Of a stretch of DNA of 64,000 bases, positions 1 through 8,767 are shown piece by piece. Every line of letters starts with the position of its first letter. Positions within the stretch are counted from its first letter, which is position 1. Source of the stretch: Pedobacter cryoconitis (GTDB lineage: Bacteria > Bacteroidota > Bacteroidia > Sphingobacteriales > Sphingobacteriaceae); NCBI RefSeq assembly GCF_014207135.1, contig NZ_JACHCC010000001.1, positions 124,001 to 188,000 of the forward strand, read 5' to 3'. The notes below the pieces were generated by a model. The model was not told the origin of the DNA, made no database searches, and saw only the letters and a program-made list of their open reading frames with translations. The translations under genes were made by a program, and so were the position numbers.

Positions 1-102
1 GCTTTTATAGTTTTCGAATGATAAACCACAATTTTTAAGAATCTCTACGGATTTTTCGTTTAGCCTTCCAGATTTCTGGATAGCAATTTTAAGTGTTTTC
101 AA
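1..102 (-). CDS. hisG: ATP phosphoribosyltransferase, N-terminal fragment (window edge)
   Basis: Only the first 34 codons are inside the window; the gene continues leftwards on the minus strand. Reading from a TTG at 102 gives MKTLKIAIQKSGRLNEKS and onward through KNCGLSFENYKS. The KSGRLxEKS segment is the typical N-terminus of HisG, which joins ATP and PRPP in the first step of histidine biosynthesis in the cytoplasm. No in-frame ATG lies just upstream, so TTG is the likely start. It is divergent from the L,D-transpeptidase at 380. The identification rests on a short segment, but the match to the family start is distinctive. Confidence 0.82.
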   Translation of the reverse strand, partial: MKTLKIAIQKSGRLNEKSVEILKNCGLSFENYKS

Positions 103-379
103 TTGATTGAAATTATTGAATGAAACAGGAAAATAATTCGGAAACAAGTTTTGAAGTACAAAACATTACATATCTATCGCCACAACTGGCGATGGAAGAA
201 ATGAAAATGATGTTTCAAAATATTGTTCATAATATATGTCTCTATTCAATAATGCGTTGCACACTGAGTTTGACAAATATATAGATAGAATTGACAAAAC
301 AAAAATATATGGCATTTTATTTGATTAGGGTGGTTACAATGCATAGTAACAATCCCGTATTAATTAATTTACGCTCATT
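103..379. other. Intergenic region between divergent hisG and L,D-transpeptidase
   Basis: This AT-rich stretch of 277 bases should hold both divergent promoters. I see no complete TTTG/TAnnTTTG promoter at useful spacing on either strand. A short inverted repeat, ATCGCC and GGCGAT, lies at 176-193 and could be an operator or a chance hairpin. A short open stretch around 150-280 gives no recognisable protein. Confidence 0.5.
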
Positions 380-1972
380 TTGAAGAAAATAATAACCCTT
401 GTTTTGCCTATTTGTTTCCTAATATCTTCTTGTAACTGGTTTAAAACCCCACCAGAAGTAGGGATCCTGTTGTCAGAACATTTTAAAAACAAACTTTATA
501 AAGATTTTGATACTGCTGCCTATCATGTAGTTTTTAACCGTCACCTTGACTCTTTACAGTCGAAACTAAGTAATCCTAAAGTAATTAAAAGCTATTATGC
601 TGACGATGAGCATAAAAATTCAATGGTTACCCGCTTTTATGTTAATGGTGGATTGGATACCCTGAAAAAATATCTGGAAAACAGTGCTGTACATGGCTAT
701 AACCCTGAAATATTCGGATATAAAAAGCTGGGTGAATTATTAACAGAGCTGGGAGACAACAAATTTAAGTCTGTCGCTGAGGCTTACCCTGTCCTGGCAG
801 ATCTGGAGCTTTATACTGCCTCCTCATTGTTGAAGTATGACACTTTTGTGGCTTACGGAAGCATTAATCCGAAAAAGGTACTTAACCGTTACTATATCAC
901 AACCGCAAGACCTGATAGTAATACCATGAATAAAGTACTGGGTACTAAAGATCTGTCTGGTTTATTAAAGGATATCCAGCCCGCTACAGAAAACTATAAA
1001 GTCCTGCAGCAGACACTGGCAGAACTGCAAAAAGATCCTGTGCGTAATGCAGTAGCGATCCAGACAGTTGAGGTCAATATGGAGAGATCGAGATGGAAAA
1101 TCCCTGGTTTGGAATCTGAATACGTAGAGGTCAATATTCCGGATTTTTCACTGACCTGGTTTAAAGGGCAGGATACAGTAACACATATGAAAGTTTGTGT
1201 GGGTGCCAGACGGGAAAAAACATACGAGGAGAAGATGAAGGTTTATGCTAAGACTCATTCTCTTGACGATAAGCCCAAAAATCACCAGACGCCTATTTTA
1301 TTGAGTAAATTCAATGCGATACAGGTAAACCCGGTCTGGAATATCCCTGTCAGCATTGCCCAGAATGAGATTTACAATCAGGCCAGGAGAGATCCTTATT
1401 ATTTATCAAACAATAACATGAAGGTTTACCACAAAGGACAACTGGTAAATGATCCTGATACTATACAATGGGATAAATATTCGCGTGAACATTTACCTTT
1501 CCAGTTCAAACAAGGTTCTGGAGCGGGAAATGCTTTGGGAAAATTCAAATTTATATTTGAGAACGGAGCCAGTATTTATCTGCATGATACCAATAATAAA
1601 TCGGGATTTAATCTTTCGAGCAGGGCAATCAGCCATGGTTGTGTCAGGGTAGAAAAGCCATTGGAGTTTGCAGAAAAGATGGTGAATAACAAATACGAAT
1701 ATGACCAGCTGAGAATGGAGGTTAATTTACCGCCTGTTGATACCACTAAAATGGACGTCTACAGAAAGAAACTGGCTAAAAAGGCTGATACGCTGAACGT
1801 CTTCCAGTTAAAACCGAAATGGTTTGGAACAAGAAAGAACATTTCTGTGTTTATTAATTATAAGACTGCATGGGCTGAACATGGCAAAGTGCAGTATCGC
1901 AATGATGTTTATGGTCTGGACGATGCTTTGTTTACCGCAATGAAGAAGTACAGGGCAAACGTCAGGAATTAA
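380..1972 (+). CDS. L,D-transpeptidase (YkuD/YcbB type) lipoprotein
   Basis: 530 residues. The N-terminus is a lipoprotein signal peptide with lipobox ISSC (cysteine near residue 18), so the protein should be anchored in an envelope membrane. The C-terminal half is a YkuD catalytic domain carrying SHGCVRV at residues 418-424, with Cys421 as the expected nucleophile and His419 and Arg423 in the motif. Such enzymes make 3-3 peptidoglycan cross-links or attach proteins to peptidoglycan. The large region ahead of the catalytic domain and the length resemble YcbB/LdtD-type proteins rather than small Ldt enzymes. The start is TTG at 380, immediately before the signal peptide. It appears to be a single-gene unit, followed by a strong hairpin. 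Confidence 0.88.
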   Translation: MKKIITLVLPICFLISSCNWFKTPPEVGILLSEHFKNKLYKDFDTAAYHVVFNRHLDSLQSKLSNPKVIKSYYADDEHKNSMVTRFYVNGGLDTLKKYLENSAVHGYNPEIFGYKKLGELLTELGDNKFKSVAEAYPVLADLELYTASSLLKYDTFVAYGSINPKKVLNRYYITTARPDSNTMNKVLGTKDLSGLLKDIQPATENYKVLQQTLAELQKDPVRNAVAIQTVEVNMERSRWKIPGLESEYVEVNIPDFSLTWFKGQDTVTHMKVCVGARREKTYEEKMKVYAKTHSLDDKPKNHQTPILLSKFNAIQVNPVWNIPVSIAQNEIYNQARRDPYYLSNNNMKVYHKGQLVNDPDTIQWDKYSREHLPFQFKQGSGAGNALGKFKFIFENGASIYLHDTNNKSGFNLSSRAISHGCVRVEKPLEFAEKMVNNKYEYDQLRMEVNLPPVDTTKMDVYRKKLAKKADTLNVFQLKPKWFGTRKNISVFINYKTAWAEHGKVQYRNDVYGLDDALFTAMKKYRANVRN

Positions 1973-2004
1973 AGTTAAGATATCTCTGGGTACTGTTCGA
2001 TAAA

Positions 2005-2070
2005 AGGCCACCATGAGGCCACCATTACCCCACGTTCAGGCCACCTTTTGCCCTAGGGAAAAGGTGGCCT
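2005..2070. repeat. GGCCACC repeats ending in a strong stem-loop
   Basis: Two direct copies of AGGCCACCAT (2005-2014 and 2016-2025) precede a third AGGCCACC, which begins a near-perfect hairpin. The left arm, AGGCCACCTTTT (2038-2049), pairs with the right arm at 2059-2070 around CCCTAGGG, itself self-complementary. Located 33 bases after the L,D-transpeptidase stop, it could end that transcript, but no T-tract follows the stem, so a repeat or regulatory element is equally possible. Confidence 0.6.
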
Positions 2071-2187
2071 CAGCCTAGTTTTATGACAGTCTGCAAGTGG
2101 GGTTTCACAAACCAGTGCCCGACGGAAACCTTACCCGTAGTTTATTTATGGTAAGTTCAAAATTTTTGCTGCGATTTATGATCTTTT

Positions 2188-2220
2188 TTTGCTGCTGATT
2201 TGATAAAATTCATACCTTTG
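2188..2220 (+). promoter_or_regulatory. Bacteroidota-type promoter for the BatA-like operon
   Basis: TTTG at 2188-2191 and TACCTTTG at 2213-2220 are separated by 21 bases, matching the Bacteroidota housekeeping consensus TTTG-N19-21-TAnnTTTG. Transcription should begin about seven bases after the second box, essentially at the ATG at 2228, so the mRNA would be nearly leaderless. Confidence 0.7.
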
Positions 2221-2227
2221 ATTTTTA

Positions 2228-4255
2228 ATGAATTTCCTCTACCCAGGTTTTCTTTTTTCACTGCTGGCGGTAGCCATTCCTATCCTCATTCATCTATTCA
2301 ATTTCCGGAAATTTAAGACAGTGTACTTCAGTAATGTAAAGTTTTTAAAGACTGTTACTGCAGAACATGCTTCACAGGAAAAACTGCGTAACCTGCTGAT
2401 TCTTTGTTGCAGGATACTGGCAATTGTATTTCTTGTGCTAGCTTTTGCACAACCTTACTGGTCTTCGGGAATCACCGGGAGCATTGAAAATGCTCGTCTG
2501 GTAAATATTTATATCGATAACTCTTACAGTATGGAGGCTGTCAATAAAGAAGGATCTTTACTGGATGAGGCCAAACGCAGAGCGAAGGAGCTGGCTAAAC
2601 AATTTGGACTGAATGACAAATTTCAGTTAACAACAAATGATTTTGAAGGAAAAGATCAGCGTCCGGTAAGCCGGGAGGAATTATTCAATCTTATTGATGA
2701 AGTTAAGGTTTCTCCGGCCCAGAAGAGTTTACAACAGGTTCTTAATCGTCAAAACCTGACAGATGCTGGTAAAAGAAACCGTTATAATTATATTCTTTCT
2801 GATTTTCAGCAGCAGTTTGTTGGAAAAGGAGCTGTCAGTATTGCTGCGGATGCTGTGTTAAACCTGGTCAGGTTAAATGCCAATACCATACCGAATATTG
2901 CTGTAGACAGCATATGGGCGCTGTCTCCTGTGCATAAGCCTGGAGGTCAGGAAAAATTCGTTGTACAGCTGCGGAATTACTCGGCCGAGAAACGGACAGG
3001 AATTCCTTTAAAACTAGTTGTTAACAACCAGCAGCGGGCATTAGCAACGCTGGATATTCCTGCGGAGAAGTCGGTCAGGGATACAGTCACTTTTAGTGGT
3101 TTATCGGCCGGGTGGCAAAAAGGTCTGGTTAGTATTAAAGATTTTCCGGTCACCTTTGATGATGAATTAAAGTTTGCTTTTAAAGTCAGCAGTGGTTTAT
3201 CAGTATTGCAGATTAGTGGCGGAACTCAGGAAAAATATATCAGTGCATTATTCGGGGCAGATCCTTATTTCAGGCTCCGCACCATGCCCGAATCGAATAT
3301 TCTCTATGCTGATTTTCACAATTATAACCTGATTATACTCTCTGGTTTGAAAAATCCATCCAGTGGTTTGGCCCAGGAGTTGAAAACTTATCTTAAAAAC
3401 GGGGGGACAGTTGTGGTTTTTCCTGATCCTGGTGTCAGTGCAACTATATATTCCTCTTTCTTAACAGGGATCGATCTCCCAAAAATCACTGCATTGGGTA
3501 AGGATACAGTGAGCGTGAGTTATATTGATCTGAAAAATAACATCTTTAATGATGTCTTTGAGGAGATCCCCTCAAAACTGGATTTGCCTAAAGTAAATCA
3601 TTATTTTGTTTATGAGAACCAGACCAGAAGTAACAGGGAGGATCTGATGAAACTTCCGGGTGGACAATCTTTTTTCAGTCGTTACAGGCTCGGGAAAGGA
3701 AAGGTTTATTTATCAGCTGCTTCTTTGAACAGCAATGAAGGTAACCTGTCCCAGCATCCTGTATTTGTACCTTTAATGTACAAGATTGCCTTAACCAGCG
3801 TACCGGACCAGCCTTTGTATTATACGATTGGCAGTAGCAATTACCTGTCTGCTGCAACTGTTACTGTTAATCCTAATCAGTCATTGCGTCTGGTCTCTGG
3901 AAAACAGGAAGTTATTCCCGAAATCAGGCAGGTACCCGGACAGACGTTATTATATGTGGCTGACCAGATTAAAACATCAGGTATTTTTGAACTTCATAAA
4001 GCAGACTCCTTAATAGGCAGTTATGCTTTTAATGAAAGCAGGGCAGAATCAGATCTGCATTATGCTGATGATAAGACCCTTCAGTCGGTTTTTGGCCGCA
4101 AAAAAGTAAATATGATGAATGCCAGCGGCGATTTATTAGCTAAGGGTGTGGAAAATAACCGCACAGAGTTATGGAAACTTTGCCTAGTTTTGTGTGCTGT
4201 TTTTTTAGCCATTGAAGCCCTATTGATTCGATTTTTTAACAAATTAAAAATATAA
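2228..4255 (+). CDS. BatA/VWA-like membrane protein
   Basis: 675 residues. The N-terminus (FLYPGFLFSLLAVAIPILIHLFNFRK) is the BatA-type domain that opens aerotolerance-related membrane proteins in Bacteroidota: a first helix, then a second near residues 56-78. A VWA-like segment follows with a DxSxS metal-site motif (Asp97, in IDNSYSM). A last helix lies near residues 650-668, leaving a large central domain outside the membrane. Function is not known beyond the family link to Bat proteins. It starts a tight operon, with the next gene only six bases downstream, and has a clear promoter immediately upstream. Confidence 0.8.
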   Translation: MNFLYPGFLFSLLAVAIPILIHLFNFRKFKTVYFSNVKFLKTVTAEHASQEKLRNLLILCCRILAIVFLVLAFAQPYWSSGITGSIENARLVNIYIDNSYSMEAVNKEGSLLDEAKRRAKELAKQFGLNDKFQLTTNDFEGKDQRPVSREELFNLIDEVKVSPAQKSLQQVLNRQNLTDAGKRNRYNYILSDFQQQFVGKGAVSIAADAVLNLVRLNANTIPNIAVDSIWALSPVHKPGGQEKFVVQLRNYSAEKRTGIPLKLVVNNQQRALATLDIPAEKSVRDTVTFSGLSAGWQKGLVSIKDFPVTFDDELKFAFKVSSGLSVLQISGGTQEKYISALFGADPYFRLRTMPESNILYADFHNYNLIILSGLKNPSSGLAQELKTYLKNGGTVVVFPDPGVSATIYSSFLTGIDLPKITALGKDTVSVSYIDLKNNIFNDVFEEIPSKLDLPKVNHYFVYENQTRSNREDLMKLPGGQSFFSRYRLGKGKVYLSAASLNSNEGNLSQHPVFVPLMYKIALTSVPDQPLYYTIGSSNYLSAATVTVNPNQSLRLVSGKQEVIPEIRQVPGQTLLYVADQIKTSGIFELHKADSLIGSYAFNESRAESDLHYADDKTLQSVFGRKKVNMMNASGDLLAKGVENNRTELWKLCLVLCAVFLAIEALLIRFFNKLKI

Positions 4256-4261
4256 AAAGAC

Positions 4262-5524
4262 ATGAACCTTCTACTCACAGGCGTAACCATTACCGATCCG
4301 AACAGCCAGTATAATCAGAAAATCTGTGATGTTCGTGTGGTACAGGGGGAAATCGTTGAGATTGAGCTTACTTTAAAAGCATTGGAAAATGAAAAAACAG
4401 TTAATGGTCAGGGTGCCTTTTTGTCTCCTGGATTTTTCGACCTGAACTGTGCTATCGGAGATCCGGGTTTTGAGACCAGAGAAGACATACAAACAGCAAC
4501 TGCTGCGGCTCAGGCCGGCGGATTTACAGGACTGGCAGTTTTGCCACAGACCAAACCTGTGGTTCATTCCAAAGCAGAAGTAGAATACATTATCAATAAA
4601 GCCAAAAATAACCTGGTAGATATCTATCCGGTAGGGGCTATCAGTCAGGATCTGGAAGGCAAAGAGCTGGCAGAGCTTTATGATATGCAGAAAGCCGGTG
4701 CCGTAGCGTTTTCGGACGGAACTAAACCAGTAACTGATGATGGCTTTATGAGCCGTGCCCTGCAATATTGTAAAGGAATCAATGGTTTATTGATTGTTTA
4801 TCCTGAAAATAAAGCAATAGCTGGTAAATCACAGATCAATGAAAGTAAGACAAGTGTCTTACTGGGAATGAAGGGAATGCCGGCATTAGCCGAAGAGATG
4901 CATATCTCCAGGGATATTTTCCTGGCTACTTATCATCAGGCACCCGTACACATCAGTAATATTTCAACCGCCGGTTCAGTAGCGCTGATTAAAAAAGCAA
5001 AGAAAGATGGCGTGCAGATTTCTTGTGATGTGGCTGCTCATCATCTGGTTTTCACAGAGGAATTATTGAATGATTTTGACAGCAACTATAAGGTTAAGCC
5101 ACCTTTGCGTGGTAAATCAGATATTAAAGCATTAATTCATGGTTTAAAAGATGGTACTATCGATGCGGTATCTTCACAACATCGTCCGTATGAACCGGAG
5201 TTTAAGGATGTAGAGTTTGAAATTGCAGCCTATGGGATCATTGCCTTACAAACGGTTTTACCTTTGCTGGTTAAAGCAGGACTGGAAGCATCGCAGATTG
5301 CAGAAAAGCTTGCCATTAATCCACGTAAATTACTAAACCTGCCAGTACCTGCAATAGCAGTAGGGGAGAAAGCTAATTTTACACTGTTTAGTTTGACAGA
5401 GAAATGGGAATATAATGCACAGAATAATTTTTCGAAGTCGAGGAATACCCCCCTGTTAAATCAGACACTTACAGGAAAAGTTCAACTCGTTTATAATAAT
5501 AATCAATTTCAAGTATATGGATAG
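4262..5524 (+). CDS. Dihydroorotase homologue, probably catalytically inactive
   Basis: 420 residues with the amidohydrolase fold of the multifunctional-type dihydroorotases (for example GDPGFETREDI and AAQAGGFTGLAVLP). The residues needed for catalysis are missing. The usual DxHxHxREPG reads D60-L-N-C-A-I-G-D-P-G, so both metal-binding histidines and the substrate arginine are replaced. The usual TDHAPH reads SQHRPY (residues 305-310), which loses the catalytic aspartate, and the second histidine of the HxxH segment is Asn (VHISNIS). By analogy with the inactive PyrC' of Pseudomonas it may be structural, for instance a partner of aspartate transcarbamoylase, but that is inference. It lies in an operon between the BatA-like gene and the acidic protein, whose start overlaps it. 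Confidence 0.82.
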   Translation: MNLLLTGVTITDPNSQYNQKICDVRVVQGEIVEIELTLKALENEKTVNGQGAFLSPGFFDLNCAIGDPGFETREDIQTATAAAQAGGFTGLAVLPQTKPVVHSKAEVEYIINKAKNNLVDIYPVGAISQDLEGKELAELYDMQKAGAVAFSDGTKPVTDDGFMSRALQYCKGINGLLIVYPENKAIAGKSQINESKTSVLLGMKGMPALAEEMHISRDIFLATYHQAPVHISNISTAGSVALIKKAKKDGVQISCDVAAHHLVFTEELLNDFDSNYKVKPPLRGKSDIKALIHGLKDGTIDAVSSQHRPYEPEFKDVEFEIAAYGIIALQTVLPLLVKAGLEASQIAEKLAINPRKLLNLPVPAIAVGEKANFTLFSLTEKWEYNAQNNFSKSRNTPLLNQTLTGKVQLVYNNNQFQVYG

Positions 5525-6191
5525 TAAAGTACAAAGCGCTCTTGTAGCCTCATTAGATAAATTCGCAGCACTTTCTGGTAATGATTCTCTTAAATTACAG
5601 CAGGATTTACTGGATGTTTTTAATAAAGACCTGGGATTCCTGGAAAAAGTAGAGGAGTTTGATGGTGTGTTTGATGAATACCCGGCTTTTGATGAGCTGA
5701 GAGAAGTTTACTTTGATTTACTGATGATCAACTTCTTTGCGAGCGACATCAAGAAACTGGAAGAAGATTATCTGGATACAGATGAATGGGCAGATATCGA
5801 AGAAGATACTATTGACCGTGGAACAGAGTTGTTAAACCTGCTGTTATACATCAATGAATGTCACGATGAGCATATCAAACCTGAACTCGGAGATTTCTTA
5901 AGAGAATTCTTACTGGTAGAAGAAGATGAGTTCCAGGATGAGTTCCATATTTATGAAGACCTGATCAGCAATCAGCAGTTAGCTGAAAGTAGCATTGAAG
6001 ATATTATCAGTCATAAAAGCATGATTGACCTTGGAGAAGAAATGGAAGAGCTGTTTGTTCCGTTTATGAGTTTCTTCAATCAGCCAAAAGCAAATGAGCA
6101 GGCATTTAAAGATCTGGAAGAATTCAGTGCAAATAAAGAATTCGATAGTTCTGTTTATGCTTTAATCACGGTTTTCAACGAAAAAAACTAA
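5517..6191 (+). CDS. Acidic hypothetical protein
   Basis: 224 residues, strongly acidic, with runs such as DTDEWADIEEDTID and LVEEDEFQDEF. It has no signal peptide or membrane segment and is predicted to be largely helical and cytoplasmic. I do not recognise a named domain. The ATG overlaps the end of the dihydroorotase homologue by eight bases, so the two are probably translationally coupled, which favours a functional link. The DUF4199 gene follows 10 bases later. Confidence 0.75.
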   Translation: MDSKVQSALVASLDKFAALSGNDSLKLQQDLLDVFNKDLGFLEKVEEFDGVFDEYPAFDELREVYFDLLMINFFASDIKKLEEDYLDTDEWADIEEDTIDRGTELLNLLLYINECHDEHIKPELGDFLREFLLVEEDEFQDEFHIYEDLISNQQLAESSIEDIISHKSMIDLGEEMEELFVPFMSFFNQPKANEQAFKDLEEFSANKEFDSSVYALITVFNEKN

Positions 6192-6201
6192 ACGTGTTTT
6201 T

Positions 6202-6747
6202 ATGGAACAAGAATTAAAAGAAGCTGAGATTAAACCAAATAAAGTTGCTTTCAGGGCAGCTATTACTTTCTCTTTGTATACGCTGGCGCTGATTTTTATA
6301 TTTAAACTATTGCATATCGATTCGATGCAGGAGAATATGAATACGGGCACTAAAGTCATTACAACCATATTGTCTTATGTTCCGTTTATACTGGCGATAG
6401 TTTATGCACAAACCAAACACAGAACAGATCTGGGTGGTTATATGACTTTTGCAAGGGGCTTTTCTACCGGCTTTAAAGTAGCAGCCTATACTGGTCTTTT
6501 TGTTTCAGTATTACTGGTACTGTATTATAAAGTACTTGACCGTGGTGCAATGGACCATATTCTTGATGTCGCTATTGACAAGGCTAACGGAGACGAAAAA
6601 CAGATTAAGGCTATAGAGATGACCAGACCCTACATGGCTATTATCTCTGCTTTCTTTGGAGCCATTACTTATACTATTTTCGGGATGATCCTCAGCCTGA
6701 TTGGGGCTGTATTGTTCAAAAAAGAGAGACCACTTCCTCAAGGATAG
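6202..6747 (+). CDS. DUF4199 family membrane protein
   Basis: 181 residues with four hydrophobic helices at about residues 21-40, 54-70, 92-110 and 146-170. A conserved segment between helices 2 and 3 (THRTDLGGYMTFARGFSTGFK) is characteristic of DUF4199 proteins of Bacteroidota. The function is unknown. It is the last gene of the operon beginning at 2228 and is followed by a long hairpin. Confidence 0.78.
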   Translation: MEQELKEAEIKPNKVAFRAAITFSLYTLALIFIFKLLHIDSMQENMNTGTKVITTILSYVPFILAIVYAQTKHRTDLGGYMTFARGFSTGFKVAAYTGLFVSVLLVLYYKVLDRGAMDHILDVAIDKANGDEKQIKAIEMTRPYMAIISAFFGAITYTIFGMILSLIGAVLFKKERPLPQG

Positions 6748-6776
6748 GATTGGTCAACGCATAACATATTTGTAAG

Positions 6777-6815
6777 CGTGCAGGTTTTATCATTTTAATT
6801 GATAAAATTTGCACG
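6777..6815. terminator. Long stem-loop after the DUF4199 gene
   Basis: CGTGCAGGTTTTATCA (6777-6792) pairs over its whole length, counting two G-T pairs, with TGATAAAATTTGCACG (6800-6815) around a 7-base loop. Its place between two transcription units suggests a terminator, although the T-tract after the stem is weak. The right arm also contains a TTTG that could serve as the -33 box of the next operon. Confidence 0.6.
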
Positions 6816-6842
6816 TTCATTTTTATCACATTTTATACCTGC

Positions 6843-7796
6843 ATGGATATTTCTGTTGTCATTCCCCTGTTTAACGAAGACGAATCATTGCCCGAACTTA
6901 CTTCCTGGATTGCCAGGGTAATGACTGACAATAACTTTTCTTATGAAATCCTGTTTGTGGATGATGGAAGTACGGATACTTCGTGGCAGGTTATCGAGGA
7001 GCTGAAATTGAGCTACCCGGCTGTTAAGGCTATTAAATTCAGAAGGAATTACGGAAAGTCAGCAGCGCTCAATGTAGCCTTTGAGGCTTCACAGGGAGAT
7101 GTCATCATTACGATGGATGCAGATTTGCAGGATAGTCCTGATGAGATTCCTGAGCTTTTCCGCAGATTAAAAGAGGAAAAGCTGGATATTATCTCCGGAT
7201 GGAAAAAGAAAAGGTACGATCCGATTACGAAAACTATTCCGACCAAGTTATTTAATGCGGCTACGCGTAAAATGTCCGGGATACAGTTGAATGATTTTAA
7301 CTGTGGTTTAAAGGCATACCGTTGCGACGTGGTGAAAACCATAGAGGTTTACGGAGAGATGCACCGTTATATTCCTGTGATTGCGAAATGGGCAGGGTTC
7401 AAAAATATCGGTGAACAAGTTGTAGAACACCGTGCACGTAAGTATGGAGTTACTAAATTTGGGATGAGCCGTTTTATCAATGGCTTCCTCGACTTACTGT
7501 CTATCTTTTTTGTCGGTAAGTTCGGTAAAAGACCAATGCACTTCTTTGGTTCAATGGGTGTGTTGAGTTTCCTGATCGGAACTGTGATGGCATTATGGAT
7601 TATCGGTGAAAAATTATACCATATTGCGATGAACCTGCCGATTAAACGGGAGGTCACTGAGCAACCCGGATTTTATATTGCACTGGTAGCCATTATCGTC
7701 GGTTCACAGCTTTTCCTTACCGGATTTGTCGCTGAACTGGTTACACGTAATGCAACAGAACGCAATCAGTATCTGATCGAAAAAGAAATACTTTAA
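6843..7796 (+). CDS. GT2 glycosyltransferase (DPM1/DPG-synthase-like)
   Basis: 317 residues. The GT-A catalytic domain spans residues 1-215 with VDDGSTD, the FRRNYGKSAALN loop and the metal-binding MDADLQDSPDE. Two membrane helices follow at about residues 235-257 and 278-300. This layout is that of polyprenyl-phosphate glycosyltransferases related to dolichol-phosphate mannose synthase, which transfer a sugar from a nucleotide donor to a lipid carrier at the cytoplasmic membrane. The sugar cannot be told from sequence. It begins a run of seven closely spaced genes, and a second GT2 gene starts two bases after its stop. Confidence 0.85.
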   Translation: MDISVVIPLFNEDESLPELTSWIARVMTDNNFSYEILFVDDGSTDTSWQVIEELKLSYPAVKAIKFRRNYGKSAALNVAFEASQGDVIITMDADLQDSPDEIPELFRRLKEEKLDIISGWKKKRYDPITKTIPTKLFNAATRKMSGIQLNDFNCGLKAYRCDVVKTIEVYGEMHRYIPVIAKWAGFKNIGEQVVEHRARKYGVTKFGMSRFINGFLDLLSIFFVGKFGKRPMHFFGSMGVLSFLIGTVMALWIIGEKLYHIAMNLPIKREVTEQPGFYIALVAIIVGSQLFLTGFVAELVTRNATERNQYLIEKEIL

Positions 7797-7798
7797 GC

Positions 7799-8767
7799 AT
7801 GTTTTTTTCGATTATTATCCCCTTATATAACAGGCCACAGGAGATTGATGAACTGCTGGCCACACTTTGCCTGCAAACCTATACGCAATTTGAAGTACTG
7901 GTCATTGAAGACGGTTCTTCACTGGCTGCAAAAGATATTGTAACCGGATATGCAGACAAACTGGATGTAAAGTATTTTTACAAACCGAACGAAGGGCAGG
8001 GATTTGCCAGAAATTATGGTTTTGAAAGGGCAAAAGGTGACTATTTCGTTATTTTCGATTCTGACTGCCTGATCCCGCATGACTATCTGGAAATTGTTAA
8101 GGATTATTTATATAATCATCATCTGGATGCTTATGGTGGTCCTGATGCCGCTCATGAAAGCTTTACGCCTGTTCAGAAAGCAATCAGTTATGGAATGACT
8201 TCTGTTTTTACAACAGGAGGGATCAGAGGAAACAAAAAGCATGTGGGGCAGTTTCACCCGAGAAGCTTTAATATGGGGGTTTCCAGAGCAGCATGGGAAA
8301 AAGCCGGAGGATTTAAATTAACCCGTTTAGGGGAAGATATTGAATATAGTATCCGGATTCATCAGAACGGATTTAAGATCGGACTTATTCCTGGTGCACG
8401 TGTTTTTCACAAAAGAAGGACAAGTATGCTCCAGTTTTATAAACAAATTCATTTTTTTGGGCGGGCGAGGATTAATATCTACAAACATTTCCCTTCAGAA
8501 CTGAAATTGGTGCATTTTTTCCCTGCAGTATTCACTTTAGGCATCATTTTTATCCTGTTGCTGAATATTTTTTATCCGCCACTGGCTTATTTTGGAAATA
8601 TCGGAATTCTGGTGTACTTTATGCTGATATTTTTTCATTCCCTGTTGATCAATAAATCATTAAAAGTTGCATTTTTGAGTATTATTTCCTCATTCATACA
8701 ATTAACGGCTTACGGCTTAGGATTTATACAAGATTTTTTCAAAAGAATAGTACTTAAAAAACAATGA
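7799..8767 (+). CDS. GT2 glycosyltransferase with C-terminal membrane helices
   Basis: 322 residues. A GT-A domain (FFSIIIPLYNRPQEIDELL, VIEDGSS, and DSD in VIFDSDCLIP) is followed by a segment typical of processive or polysaccharide GT2 enzymes (GGIRG through FNMGVSRAAWEKAGGF, then GEDIEYS). Two to three membrane helices lie at about residues 242-295. Donor and acceptor are unknown; cell-surface glycan assembly is the usual role. The next gene overlaps its end by four bases, supporting co-expression. Confidence 0.83.
   Translation: MFFSIIIPLYNRPQEIDELLATLCLQTYTQFEVLVIEDGSSLAAKDIVTGYADKLDVKYFYKPNEGQGFARNYGFERAKGDYFVIFDSDCLIPHDYLEIVKDYLYNHHLDAYGGPDAAHESFTPVQKAISYGMTSVFTTGGIRGNKKHVGQFHPRSFNMGVSRAAWEKAGGFKLTRLGEDIEYSIRIHQNGFKIGLIPGARVFHKRRTSMLQFYKQIHFFGRARINIYKHFPSELKLVHFFPAVFTLGIIFILLLNIFYPPLAYFGNIGILVYFMLIFFHSLLINKSLKVAFLSIISSFIQLTAYGLGFIQDFFKRIVLKKQ

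Noticed and set aside
120..285. Possible protein remnant between hisG and the L,D-transpeptidase gene
   Set aside because: One frame is open for about 40 codons, but it resembles no family and has no start context.
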